Source: Luscinia megarhynchos (lineage: Eukaryota; Chordata; Aves; Passeriformes; Turdidae). From it: DNA of 64,000 nucleotides. The DNA is taken from NCBI GenBank assembly GCA_034336665.1, contig JAPFBE010000003.1:39406360-39470359 (forward strand), read 5' to 3'. The first letter of the stretch is position 1. Every line of letters starts with the position of its first letter. Below are positions 27,570 through 41,700 of the stretch, piece after piece. The notes under the pieces are model-generated. The model ran no database searches, had not been told where the DNA came from, and saw nothing but the letters and a program-made list of their open reading frames with translations. The translations under genes were made by a program, and so were the position numbers.

Positions 27570-27910
27570 CATACAGTAACAAAAAAACCCCAAACCCAAA
27601 CAAACAAAAACACTCCACCAAAACAAACAAAAAAAATCCGCCCAAAAGTCAAACTTTTTATGCAAGTGTCCTCCACATCATTTAAGAAAGATAACCTTAT
27701 GTTGAGTCTACACCTCAGCAGTGCTCCTTTTTAGTCCTCTCCATGACATAATATATATTCTACTAGCAAGACAAGAAACTTGGTCAAGTTAAAAAATAAA
27801 ACAAAACAAAACAAACGAAAACGCCAAAAATAACCCCACCACACACACAAAAACCCATAAAAAGCCAAAAAACCTAAAACAAAACAGAACCAAAAAAAAA
27901 CCAAACAGAA
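27570..27910. repeat. A/C-rich low-complexity tracts
   Basis: Two blocks (about 27578-27650 and 27790-27910) are made almost only of A and C on the plus strand, for example AACAAAAAAACCCCAAACCC and TAAAACAAAACAAAACAAAC. They are separated by ordinary sequence. The complementary strand is G/T-rich. No gene or mobile-element body was recognised. Confidence 0.75.
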
Positions 27911-30900
27911 GACTCAAAAACAAAGACAGTACAATATTATATTTTTTAGGGAAAAAAATTTTGGTTCAAATGAAAAAAGATAAAGAGGACTTAAGTCATT
28001 ACTGAAAACTAAATACATTAGGTAGGAACAGAACTTTACATTATAACTGCTGTTGCCATTTTCCTGTAGAAGTCCATTTCCATCAGCTGATAAATCTCAA
28101 AGATTTATTTGCAATTTAATAATGTGTTTGCCTTTATTTCAGTATCTCTTTTTCCACAGCCAGTAGGTTAAACAACATTTACACACTTTTTCAGTGTTAC
28201 ATCATCTTGTTTACATGTACTGCTCTAAAACCTTTTGTCTTAGAAATTAGCAGAGAACTTGTTTCTTTATACCAAAATGCCAATTTTACTACAGCACTTG
28301 GAAGGAACTAAACTTAAATCACTGAGATACCTTAACAGTCAATTCTAAAAATGCATCAGAAGAAATAAAAAGGAAAAAAAAAATTAAAAACCCCACAAAA
28401 TGTTACTGCAAACAAGACTGGTATTAAAAACAAAATGATAGATTATACATAGTGAGATTAAGATTTCAGGATCATAATTATTTTTTTTATTCACTAATAT
28501 TCAAATATACTGAACTATCAAGAAGTTCCTTGATTATCGAAAAGACACTAAGCTTGTGAGATACCTAATTTATGTGATGTCTTCAGTTAGATACCTGAAA
28601 TTCTTCTTGTGCTTCAAGCTTTAATGCACATAATCCTAAATTTCTGCCAAGTCTGCAAAAATAGCCTGTAAGAATGCCGGAACATGGAGATGATTATCCA
28701 GGAATAAAGCAGAGAATTAGCAGGTTCTGGAATAGAGCCCATTTACCTAACGAGAGGCATGGAAGTTCCTTCTCATGCCCCTCCAAGAAATGCCACCTGG
28801 AACATTTCTGCCTGGAAAAAGTGATGTTTCTGGGAAATCAAGGGAAAACTGTACAGAGGCAACTTATGTCAACTTCCAAAGTACTTATGGAATGGTACCA
28901 AAGAGGATACAATTACTGTGGTACCAACTGCAAGTCTGAACTGAACAGCTCAGGCTGGCTCTTCAGGGGAGGTGTGAGCAATCCCTGGAAGGTGTGCAAG
29001 CAGCCAAGCTGCACACAGCAGCTCACATCTAGAATAAAACGTTCATGCCAGAAAGGACCTGAATACCTCACTGTACTAAACAGACACTATACAAACCAGA
29101 CTGTTTTTCTAGCCTTGCAATAATTTTGATAAGCTCTACTGGATGCTAAGAGATTACTAGAACTAGAACTCCTTTTGCTCAGGAACTGCACAACAGTACT
29201 GAACAACTACCAACACACTTCATCTTTGCAATAAGGGATGATTGATACAGGCAAGAAATCAAAATGTAAAAAAAAATGCCACATGAACACTATGTGGTGG
29301 TGTCTCACAATTCTAATTGTCCCTTTCTCACAGAGAGATTTCCCTGGATGACCTCTGGCATGCTTAGGAAAACCAAACTATTCTCAGCATATGGAATGTA
29401 GCAAGGCCAGCAGCAGCATCCCAAGGACAGCAAATAAGCTGCTCCTGCCCTCAGTTATCAGCTGTGCTCAAGGTCAAACCCTGCAGTTTCATCACCCACC
29501 TTATCTCCTGGGCTTGCTCTGATGGATCCTGGGTTTCATCCCCATTTACCAAGCCCAACAGTTTTTTCCTGTTTCACTGCCTCACAAAGTTCAGCCTCTA
29601 AGTGAATTACACTTCTTTGTTCACCAAGTTGATCTTTACCAAAACTTCCAGAAAAAGCATTAAGGTTACTACTAAACAAAGCAGGCACATAGTCATGAAC
29701 TTTACATTTTCATCCTTCGTACAACCTAAGTGTGAATCTTGCAATTATTAGGAGTAGTTAGCAGTCAGTTAGGGAATACCGTGTGTACAATTTAGGAAGC
29801 TTATGGCTCTGCTCTCATCTCTCTGAAGTGCATAAGATGGGGAAGTGGATAAAAACCAACTACCTATGAAGCCATTAGGTCTTGTAAGTTAAGGAAAAAG
29901 GTATGACTTTTTTAAAAATGGAAGACAATGCAATGGGGGGGGAAAAAAAGTATGGGTATGGGTATTCAATCCTTTTAAAGTCTTTTCCCCCCGATTAGTA
30001 AATTGTAAGCATGAAGAACCAGCAGAGCAGCCAAATGCCAATATTGCTTTAAGGGAAATAAATAGGATGTTACCACAGCCCTCAGCTTGCAAAGTGACTC
30101 TGACTTTTTGCATGTTCTGCAAAAATAAGATACTCTTTAGGCAGCTCTCTTAATGGATTCATTCAGTAAGGAGCTTCGACATTGCATTCATCTAATGAAA
30201 AAAAAATTAGTGGCTGTCTTAGTAACTCAGTACTGCCAAAAAGCAAACAACCTCTGTTAATGTATATAAGGCACAGCAACACCTTACTGAATTCCTGTAG
30301 TAAAGTAAGGCTTGCTTCAAGGGTCTTAAAATGATCTGAAGTACATAAATGAACTCCTTATTAAGTACAGTTTTTAAAAACAAGAGTGACACTTTAAAGC
30401 TTAAATAGTCTAACAGGCCTCTAACATCTGAGAACAGAATCCATACTCAACTAACACTTCTGGTATTTTACTCCTCTATTTTGTCTCCAGCATACCCAAG
30501 AAATTCCAAGATATGCTTCTGCTATCCTCCTGCAGCTCAAAAGCCACACATACTAACCAAAATAGGTCATCTTGCCTTACTAACACAGATAAAATGACTA
30601 AGCATATGGTAAAAAAAGGGAACCTTGAGGTTATTAATCACAAACTGCTTCAGCTCGGCATAAAAATAATGAGTAATTACACTTCAAGAAAACGAATGCA
30701 TTTTCTATTTTCCTGTATCATGGAAGACAGCAGTTAGATAAAAATCATTAAAATTCAGAAGAGAGACCGACAGATCTAATGCCATTGGTCCAGTAAGTAG
30801 GTTACTCGTGATCTTTCTGGAAAACCAGCTGCCAGGAAGAAAAACTCCTTCACTGCAAGTCCTCCTGAAGGGCTATGTCCCACAGGTAACAATTCCCTGC

Positions 30901-33370
30901 TCTAGAAATGGACAACCAGGACAGAGAAAAAGCTTCCCAGGAAACAAAGGAGACTGACACAGCTGAGCAGCAAGACAGCAAACTATCTGCAGAATAATGA
31001 AGTGTGGGAGCATGCAAGGGATGTGGTCTGCAAGCTGAGTAGGAAGATTAAAGATCTAGGAAGAAACTAGAGCAGTTTGAAACAGACCAGTTTACCAGCA
31101 GAAAAGATCCCCTACAGTAAGATCACAAACTATGAAGTAGGTTTTTCTTTTCCTTTTAATGGAAGTAGTGGTATTTCAGCCATCTGAACAATGCCTGAAC
31201 AAAACCTCGAGTCCTTATAGGGAGCACCCTTCAACTAGATTGTGGATACAGAAAAGCCCATTGCCAAAATTCTTACTAATACTGGCTCCAGCCTGTAGTT
31301 ACCTAAAATTTGCCCTTTAGTCAATCACTGAAAGTACAGCTCTGCAGGCAATGGAAACAACAGGAAGCTCATCCTACAAATCACTGAAAAAAAATTAAGC
31401 AGGTAATATCAAGGGTAATTACCATTCCAAATGTGAAGGACTGTCCATTATAGAGTTAAAGGTACGTGTTTACTGATCAAAGTGTCTCATGTGAAATGAC
31501 AGAAAAAGATATTGAGTTGCAAATCCATAGGTGGAAAAAAAAAGATTATTTCTCTTTATGGAAAAAACTACTGAATAATCAGATCATTAATAGTCATATT
31601 CTTTTAACAGTTGATAACTATCTCAAAATCAGTGCATATTTTTATTATACGCACAGAACAAAGTGTATGTAGAACTTACAAAACTAAGAACAGAATTTTT
31701 AAAAGATATTGAATTTAAATCTTTGATGATCACAGAGAACATTTTAAACTGACTGTATTCAGCCACAGGGGAACAAAAAAGCCTTTAAAACATCCACTAA
31801 GATAACTGTCCAAATCTGGGCTTGCCATTTGCAGTCTAAATCATAGCAATCACATACAAGATCTGTTACATTTAAAGGCTTCACGCCAAAAACCTGAAGT
31901 TTTATTGAGCCATCAAAATGCCAGATGAGTCTCCAAGGATGTGCATTCCTTCCTTACTATTAAGAAAGCTGTAGGACTAATGGAAAAAGAGTATTACTCA
32001 AAACTTACATACTTACACTTTTGCTGAAGATATAAACAAACAGCTAACAAGTTCCAGGAATCTATGTCACAAGAAGTTTTGGCTAAAAGCTTACTGAAAC
32101 TTTAAAAACATACAGTGTGTCCTTCCACTACGACATTTAACTTATCAATGGAAAAGATTAATACTATGGATATTAAGGATAAATATGACAGAATGCTGTC
32201 ACAGATAGTAACTGCATTTAAAAAAAGGAGCTGAGAAAGAAAAACATTAATAGAATTCAAGAAGGAAAAGAAGTTAATACTGAACAAATAATCAATGTAG
32301 TCAAGTTTGGAGAAAAACAAATAATCCTTAACACCTGAAAACCTGAAAAAAGTAGTATCAGTAACACTCCACCTTCACTAATGGAATTATTCAGATGGCA
32401 AATTCTTCTCCCTCTACTTATAGTAGAAAAGCCATAGATTCATTAATTTCTAATGATAAATACATTTCCCTAATCAGCCTTACAATGGCAGCAATGTGCT
32501 TCGTTTTGATTGGGTTTTTCTTAATAAACTGTTGTTAAAACTTAGGAGGAATTGTTCTTCCCAGGTATGCCAGCAGCATGCATGACATACAGAAATAGAA
32601 TACCAGAATCTTAGTTTACATCAGGTTTTTCTTTTACCCTGAAAGAAATTCAGCCTTATTAATGAATCAGAAAAAAGTCCCACAGATCCTGCTAAAACAC
32701 TAAGAGTCTATGCATATGGGAATTTTGTGGAGGGGGTAGAAGGGGAAATAAAGGGTGGGCAAAAGAAACTGGCACAAAGAAATGGGTTACTGTTTTTCCC
32801 TCTAACACGAACTAATTGCATACTGGGTAAGGATAATCCCCCATGACATTCCATGCGTTCAAAGGTCAAGACTTTTACTTTTCCATTGTCCCCATCACAT
32901 GTTATTCCCTGAAGAAAACAGTCTGAAGCTGTCCCATAGCACAGGCACTCTGAAACGTGAGGGTTGAGTATTCTAGCCCTGCACAGTGAAATATTGCAGC
33001 AGGCACACCACAGCCCTCAAGGAGGGCAGATAAGCACACAGCACAATTCAACAAGAAGTACCAAAAATAAACAGGGCCAAGAACTTCTAAAGGCTATACC
33101 AAAGTCTACTCCAAAACAGCAGAGACATGCTACTAACACAGTCTTATTCACTGTACTTAAAGTACTCTTTTCACCTATGTTGTTGTGAGACTTTAAATTA
33201 AAAGCAGAGCTCGTCTCTCTTGGTGTTTTAACAGCATCTATGGAAAATAAGAGTGGCTCCACCAGGAAAGCACACAGCCAAGTGGGACCCCTGTGTCCCC
33301 AAGACCAGCTACAGAGGAAACACTCCAGCCACTATGCCAGATAGTAATAATCTTTGTTTCTCAAACACAA

Positions 33371-33417
33371 ATGCATATATGTGTGTGTATATATACATAT
33401 TGATACATATATATAAG
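33371..33417. repeat. TA/TG-rich microsatellite
   Basis: An alternating purine-pyrimidine tract with (TG)n and (TA)n runs (ATATGTGTGTGTATATATAC, then ACATATATATAAG). It lies in FARP1 intron 1. Confidence 0.8.
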
Positions 33418-35272
33418 ATAGAGCCCTCAAAACAAGCACCTGGGCCGTTGCTATTGCTCCCTGTAGTCCTCTAGAGCACGAGCAATTTGATTAAACTTCC
33501 TCAACAGGAGAGCACTAAATAAACACTGTAAATTAAACAAAACTATGCTGATGATCTAGCTGCAATTACTTCCAATTGATTTGAGTCTTTATTGTTCCCT
33601 CAAGCTTTAAACTTTGTAGATAAAAAAAGGATCAGGCCTTACTGGAAGAATACCAAAGAAGGAGTTATGAAACTTCTTTTAATCACATTCAAAAGCAACC
33701 TGACTAGCTTGTCCTCCTGACAAAACTGCAATTAAATTTAACCTGGAAGTTTAGTGAAGAAACCAAGCTATTCCAGCGTTTTCCATAAACAAGCAAGTTA
33801 ATGCTCAGAATAAATTCACTCACTGGTCAACATACATATGTACAGACCAGAATCTGCTGCAGCATGTTTTATTTCACAAAAGTTAGACATTGTCAAAAGG
33901 CTTTAGGAAATTTCTCCACAGCTGATTCAATACAATCCAGCTCCTGGGCATTTTAGACTCTTCTGAGTTGAGCCAAACTGTCACTTGATTGCAACAGGAA
34001 ACATATGCACATGAGTGAAATGGCTTTGCTTACTGTGATACAAATATTCCATGAGAAAACAAAAGCAGATACTCTCATTCCATTCCTGGAAACTCCTCTG
34101 AAAAACAATCCTGGAGTAATAACCTGCTGATTTTAAAACATCTTCTTAGGTCCTGAGATATGTATCATTAGGTTGGTTTCATAATTAATTTTCAGATAGT
34201 AATTTCATTAATAGACTCAATCTCCTTGTAAGAGCTAGAGCTATTATTCTGATTAATTTTCTCTACCATGTCTCCAAATCACATTTTCCTTGCCAAGCTG
34301 GAACCATACTCAGATCACCTTTTTTTTCTGAAATTCTTCCTTCTCTGAGGTTAGCCCAAAAGTGCCACAGATACAAGGCTTTAAAACTTCTAGACACATT
34401 TCACATTTTTCTGTAGATATTTTTTAGATGTATTGCTACCATTTTCCCTTCATGGCACACATCCAAGCATCAGTTCCAATCCTGGTGTGCTTTTAAGTGG
34501 AAAGAACTTTGTTCAGGTTAGAGGAGGCATTTTGATTTCACAAAAGCAGGCAGAAAAGTACAATACAGACCCTTCCTCAGGACTTTTTCTACTGAATTAT
34601 ATTTACACCGGAATGTAAATTTTTTGAGCTTTCTTGAAGGACAGACATTATCTCACCCTGCAGCTATAAATACCCTCATATCACACTGATCTTGCAGAAA
34701 ATTCAAATATAAAGAAGAAGAGGCATACCTAGCTCTCTGTTATTTTCTTTACATGACACAGGAAGGGAAAAATGTAGTTCTGTTACTTATATTCATCTAT
34801 TGTGGTACACACTCCATATCTATGGCTAACTATTCCAACTTTTAATAGGTTATTCTTTCTCTGTGTATTAGCTGTTCTCGTTATATACTTTAAAGATTTC
34901 AAATAATAACATAATGCATGTATGTTCAAACATTATTATCACTTTTGAGGAAAAGAACTTTGAAAGAAAATTTAATAGTTTCATGTATTGCCCAAAGAAA
35001 TTCCACTAACAGATTTAAGGGAGTCAAAGTAACCCTAGCAAATACCCAATTAAGAACAATATTGCCTTCAGTTTTAATGCTTTCAGACACATGTCTGAAT
35101 TTTCTTGAATATATAGACTGTTGGGTTTGTCAGGGTTTATTTAAAGCAGACAAAATGAAAAGTCTACATATCCTGGTTCCAAAAAAAAAAAAATTCTTCT
35201 GAGCTCCCTCTTCTTATCAGATGTAGGAAAATATACACACACCCTACTCCATCACAACAATGATCTAATTTT

Positions 35273-35880
35273 TCAGTCATACGCTTGCAGCATGCTGCTA
35301 TTAGCTCCTAGCTCGCCTCCATCATGTACTTTCTCCTCATTCAGGAAGACAGGAATGGCTTCCCTGTTTTGGGTTTTCTCAAGCAGAGAGCTACCATCAA
35401 GTGTTATTTGCTTGTCCACTGCTTCAAATGATCCTTGAAGCGTGATTACAACTAGAAACTGTTCCAGTGATTCCTCTGGTGCCTCAGTGTGCAGACACTG
35501 CACACAAAATTATGGGACAAATGCTTGAGTCTAAGGCAGTGCGTAGTGGATAATTTTTTGGTCCAGAATGTGAAATAGTCCTTGATTTGCATTTTGACAG
35601 CTGGAGTTAAAAATCATGCTGATATCCTGCCCTTGCTTGCATCACCACTTTGGTACCTCCTGAGATAAAGTCACAGTACTTCACGGCTCCAGGAAGCATT
35701 CCCAGATAACGGTGGGAAATTGCGCTCCGTGTCAATACGAGCAAGGGTTTTGATAAAGATTTCACTTTCTGAGCAGGCTTTGTTAGTGCCACATTTATTC
35801 CTCTCCCCGAGAGCCACCACGTAGAAGTGCTCACGTGTGGTGACAGCACCACTAAACATTGGTTACCCCACGAGTGACTC
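35273..35880 (-). pseudogene. Unidentified frame-broken coding-like segment
   Basis: On the minus strand two coding-like stretches follow one another. The first (about 35860-35672) reads FYVVALGERNKCGTNKACSE and then IFIKTLARIDTERNFPPLSG. After a frame change it reads KYCDFISGGTKVVMQARAGY (35672-35607). The second (35503-35273) reads SLEQFLVVITLQGSFEAVDK and then NREAIPVFLNEEKVHDGGEL. Stops and shifts separate them. The segment keeps several CpGs, unlike the surrounding intron. I do not recognise the protein. A processed retropseudogene or a mobile-element ORF are the likeliest explanations; chance open frames are also possible. Confidence 0.3.
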
Positions 35881-38710
35881 TTCCATCAGCACCGTGGGGC
35901 AACAGCAGCAGCGACCTGAGTCTCTCCTCTACCCACCACTCAGCTTTTAATTAACCTTCACTGTTTGCTTACATGGCTGAAGCTGCCTGCCACTTTATTG
36001 AGGTACAGAGAACACTCACAAACAAAGCTGCAGCGCTACTGCTCAAGCCTTAATTGTAAACAATATGAAAAGAAAATATTGAGATGGAAAAGCCTGCCCC
36101 ATGAAGTTACCACCAACAGCTTCTCCTCTCTCCCAGGTCTGTTTAGAAATCCTTCTCTTAGAGGTTCACTTCTGACTCACACGTTTTAGGCAAATGCATC
36201 CTATACCCTTGGAATGGTGCAGTTTGTGACTTATCTCAGTATTCAAATATTACTACTAAAAGCAGAGCTGTGAGCAGCACTTAATTAGAATGCCTTTTAA
36301 AACCTTTTTTACATTCAAATGGTTGAGTGACTTGCCCTTCTCTCCACTGCAATACTATCACACCATCTGCTTTGTCTTCCCTTTATTGAGACATTTTGGG
36401 GGTATTTTTTGCTAGCTTCAAGTTTAATATTCATTGACCACACACTGTAGATACACTTTCCTTTTTGCTCATTTTATATTTCTTTTAATGGTTTCTAGTA
36501 TTTTCTCTTTCATAGTACTGAAAATTATGATCAACATTTTAAAGGACACCGGAGGGAAAAATGGCAACCTGCACCAAAACATTAAACAACGTTATTTTCC
36601 ACATTACACCCATCAATTCAGCCAAAATGGCTAATGAACAACATAGGTTACAATGGCATAACCACACAGCTGATCTTCCCACATGCACCAACTGATGCCT
36701 CTTTAAAAAGCACTATTGAATGTTTAATGTGTTAATGGCAAACACAATGGCCTTAGGTCTTACACAGTGTAAAACAGAGATTTTCAGGAAGAATTCCCAC
36801 CATTATAAGATACAAGCTGAGGTCTTCAAATTGAAAAAGACTGAATATTAGCCAGGGAGGATAATCTCACAGATTCACACAAAGTAAGTCAACTTCTAAA
36901 ATGCACAGAGACTATTTTGTTTATAAAATTATATATACTCTTCATTCTCTAAAAGATACAGCAACTGAATACCCCCTTTCCATTTCTGCCCTTTAATATT
37001 TTCCATATTGTTAAGAGCCTGAATGCTAACCATTTTCTGGGAAATAGGAAACTCCTGAGGAGAAAAAAATTAAAACCAACACTATTTTCTGTAGATTCTT
37101 ACTTTTACAAGAGCTTTATCTTCCTTTTTAGCCTGGATGTTTGAGAAAATAACCTCCAGCAGGACAAACTAAACAAATCCTACTTTTCCATAATCTGAAA
37201 AAGACAGTGCTATTATACAGAGCAATAGCTGGCCAGAGACTTCTCAGTTGCAATCACTGTTATTTGCAATCATAAGTCTATAGAGAATTAACAAAATAAA
37301 ACCAAATCAAATCAAGTTCACTTTGATGGTAAGCCACAAGCAGCAGCAAACTCCAGAATAACTGGAAATACGAGAGAGATGGACAGAAAAAACAAAACTT
37401 AATCCCCAAACAACATCCCATTCTCCCTTCCCATAACCACAGGAAGACCAAGGTGGCCAGGGAAATGCTCCAAGTCTGTCTGATACCTGCTGTGATCCCA
37501 GAGTCTCTGAATTATGTGAAGCCCTCTTTCAGCTGAACAGTGAAATCATCACATCCTCTTTTCCTCTTAGAAATTTAAGATTTATTTTCACTTATTTATT
37601 AATGCGAGGAAGAACACCTCCTTTTTAAGTAGCATTAAAGTCTGCTTGGGATTTCTGCCTCTCTTTGTGCAATAATATGTTTTAAACCCAACTCATAATG
37701 GAAAAAGGCAACTATGGAACACATATTTGCTATTTCATATAACTGAATGGTATCCTTCCCCTCCCCTGAACTTTTAGGCGAAAATCAATGCCACACAAAC
37801 CTGCTGAACAGGAAGCCTAATTATTCCAACATGTGCAACCACAGCGATAGGGAGTTTCTCAGTAAAACTGATAAGGAGAGACATAAAAGACTAATGAGCA
37901 GCCTGCCAGTGCTCCATTGCCGGGCCAGCAAAGGTCCCCGTGGAACACCTTTAGTATTGCTCACTGGAGAGACAGAGGTTGGGATACATCCAAAAATAAC
38001 ACTCAGAGATTGAAAGAGTGAACACATAATATCTGCAGCTCAGGTTCTTAATCCAGGCACAGAAATAAATTATTTGAAAGAGTGCAACCAACAGAAAAAT
38101 GCCCTATGTGGCGCAGAAAGAGCCAATTAAATGCACCCAGGTTACTGAGCAAATTGACAGACCCTTTGTGCTGTTGGAATACACTGACAAATGTCTTCCT
38201 GACCCATGCCTGTGGTGCAGGTGACTGAAAATAAAGGCCCTTGATTAAGGAGACAGTCATCAGTATTATTAGTGACCAGCGATGAAACTACTGGGCCTGC
38301 AACAGTCAGGTGTGAAAGATGCAGAAGAGCCAGTGGTGGCCAGCAGAAGCAGCAGCCCCAGATCAGAAAAGGAAGCATCAACTCCCTCCTGTTACTGCCA
38401 GGGTTTCCAGTTTACCAGTAAGACATCTTTTGACCTACAAAAACGTGTGTTCTTCCCCAGCAATGTTTTGTGCAAGACAAAGAACCATGTGCCCAACTAG
38501 CCTGTCCCTGAGGCAGTGATGCCATATTCCCTCTGCATACAGAGCACAGTGCCTCAACTCAAGCACAGTTGTTTCAAACACAGATGGCTTGATACTGGTA
38601 TCTCTGCTCAGAAAGTCACAGCTTTTCCTCAGATAAAACTGGCCATGTGACACATCTCCTGCTGCTGAAGTTCTGTAATATTTTGTGTATTTTACACCTA
38701 AATACCTGGT

Positions 38711-38747
38711 GTTATAGATATATCTATATATAGATATACATATAGAT
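38711..38747. repeat. TATAGA-type microsatellite with 20-bp palindrome
   Basis: An A/T-rich tract containing the perfect palindrome TATATCTATATATAGATATA at 38719-38738. The flanks repeat TATAGAT. It is capable of cruciform extrusion, but most simply it is a microsatellite. Confidence 0.85.
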
Positions 38748-41700
38748 GCTCTGGGGAGACCTATGCCTAGGGGAGGAGGGGAAGGTCCCCTTTGGCTGCA
38801 CAACTTAGCCTTTTCACTTCTGCTACCCCTAATGAGGGGGAGAATCTGAAGAAGCAATTTAGAGAGCCTTACAGGACAGCAGGATCACATGTCAAATGAG
38901 AGTGTAATAGCTTCTTAACATACTTCCACTATGGCAAATTCAGCCACCCTGCAAGGTCCAAACCGTTAATTTCTCCCCACCCCAGGACAGCATATTTGGG
39001 AGGAAATGGGGATTGAAGTCAATGTTAACACTGCTACTCATCTGATAAATCTTGTGCCATGGGTCAGCAAGCTGCAGCGCTGATGCCAAGGTAGCCAAGA
39101 ACAGATTTTAATGGTAAGCACCAGAGCAGAGCACAGGCACGGCATCACCAGTAAGGGAAGCAGCATCTTGGAGACACAGCCTCCCATTTTCCAGAGGGCT
39201 TTTACCACTGCACCCAATTTATAACCTGGGAAAGAAAACATTGCCTGCAAACACCATCCCTGCCTTATACCAAAATATCACTCAACCCTCCAGTTTTCCT
39301 CATGCCTAGTAACAAACTTGAATTGTATAAAAATCTTCTCCTGTAAGCCTCAGCATCCAGATTTCATGGCTTGAAAAAGTTTTTTTCTCCATATTATACA
39401 GTGACACAAAACCAGATTTTTCTGTACAGACTTCACAGCACTGAAGGGCACGCTACAAAAATTAGAGATCAACAGAAAACCAAACTTTAGCACCTTCCTG
39501 AACTTGATCAACAAAGCTTCATTTTATTTGAGTACCAGCTAACAGAGACACTATTCTTTTTTTAAGTCCTTTTTGACAACGAGGAACAATTTCCTCCATT
39601 TATATTTCCAGAATAAAGGAAAAAGCAATGTACTTGCAAAGGATGATCCCTGCTTCTCAAATCCCCCAAAAGGCATATCATATTTTCCTTCCTCATAACA
39701 TTTAATCAAGACTGCTTCATTACAGACAAGGTCAGAAAGCTCATCATGCTGCAATTGATGACAAACAAGATAGTGCCCACAACCCACAAAGACTGACCTA
39801 ACTGTCTGATTTGCCTACATTTCTGCAGGCAAATTTACTGACATTTTGTACAAATTCAAAGTTGATTCGAGCCTGATGACCTTCTATACCTCTGTAATGA
39901 GTCTTCTGTGCCTTTACAACCAGAAAAACAACCTGTTCTTTTGCTCTCCTGAGTTCAGCAGTTCATCTATAAACTAGAAACTTCACCATCTTCTCAGCCA
40001 GTCAAAAAAGTACACAAAAAAAAAGAGGAAAAATATAAAGAAAGCAAGTACACAAACTGCACCCATTCAAAGTCATGAAATTGAGCATGGAAAGGGCCTT
40101 TTAAGATAAACATGCCAATTTCTAAAAGAAGAAACAGAAAAAGCAGAACTAGTTGGTGGACCCAAATTCAATAAACAGCATTTTTATCATGCTTTTCTAA
40201 AAAAGACAATATAAAATAAGGGCACTGGCACAGACAAGAACCATGAAAAAACAGTTGGGGGAATAAAATCAAACCAGAAACCAAACCCAGTAAGTTTAGT
40301 CCCTAATGCTAACAGTGCAGAATGAAAAGTACAATGCTAATACATTGATTCAGCACTAGAATTTAACCAAGATTAGTAACACAGAGATTTAGCTGCTGAA
40401 AACATCCACTAAGAGCTTCATTTATGTATATAATCAGAGTCTGTAACCCAATCCTACAGTTACAAAAAGTACTTCCTAAATAAGTAAGCTTAAAAAGATG
40501 AGTTGAGTCAATCCTCTGGAAGTTCTGGATCCAGATCCCCCCTGCAGTCAGCAAGATGCAGATCTGCTTTTCCCCAGATGGAGCAGAGGAGAGGCCAAGG
40601 TCAGAGCACTGACCTGCACTTCAAATTCCAGTCTGGGGAAAGAGGGACAGACAGCCACTAACAAGCAGGGAACAGCCAACATTGTTCTCTGTAAGTTTTC
40701 CACCTTGTAAAGCCCGACGGGATGCGCTCAGCTGCAGATGAGCCCTTGACTCTCTAGCCCACTGTCAGCCCTGGGATTTCTCTGCCAACAACCAACTTGT
40801 CCCTGCAAACGCTATGAAAATGATACTGTCCTGGGGACCACCTTCCCCAGCTTCACGCCCTAACACATCACAGCTTGGGAGTCTCCACAGCAGTCAACCC
40901 CTTTGAGAAAACCATGCCCAAGAGCAAGTAAAAACTTAATGTAAGGACATTTCAAACCAGAGAAGCATTTCTTCTCCATAGCTCCATCATGAAGCATATA
41001 TAACCTAAAAAGCTGCCAGAACTGGCAGCCTTGCATTCATCAATGTCAAAAATTTTATATATTTTCTTCTTAGAAGAGCTGCTAATTATCATCACACATG
41101 AATTTTTTAAGTGGAAGTTTGGATTTTTTACTAAGTTATATTAATCTAAAAATCAGCAGGGAAAATTTACTGAATAACTCTATAAATTCAGAATTCTCTA
41201 TCTGAATTTTAATGCCGAAATACATCTCATAGGACAAGTCTTTCTTTTTCCTGTTTCAAACCATCACGTTTAAGTGGTATTTCCCCTTAGGTCATTTATC
41301 TTCTGCAATTTCATTTCAAAAAGTTTGGTTACAAGTAGCATGTTTAAAGATATTGATCACAAAATGACTAATGAATTATGTCAACCTGGGGGAAAAAAAA
41401 AAGTAAAAATCCAATTTGAACTCCAGCCTTTAAATAAAAGTCAAGTTTGGATATTATACATTCAATCTTACACCACCTTTGGACATTTTGAAGTTCTAAG
41501 TCACTGCTTGTTAAATATTTTGCCCACTTTCTTAGTGTCTTTGGTTTGTTCAAGAACCAGAGTGCAGAAGAACAATAATTTGACTGCATAAGATAGTGCA
41601 AAAACCAAGTCGAGAAATACAGCTTTCTACCCCTTCCCATGATGACAAATTGGCCCTACTGCCAAGTATCCCTTGCACAGGGATCCACAGTTCTGCATCT

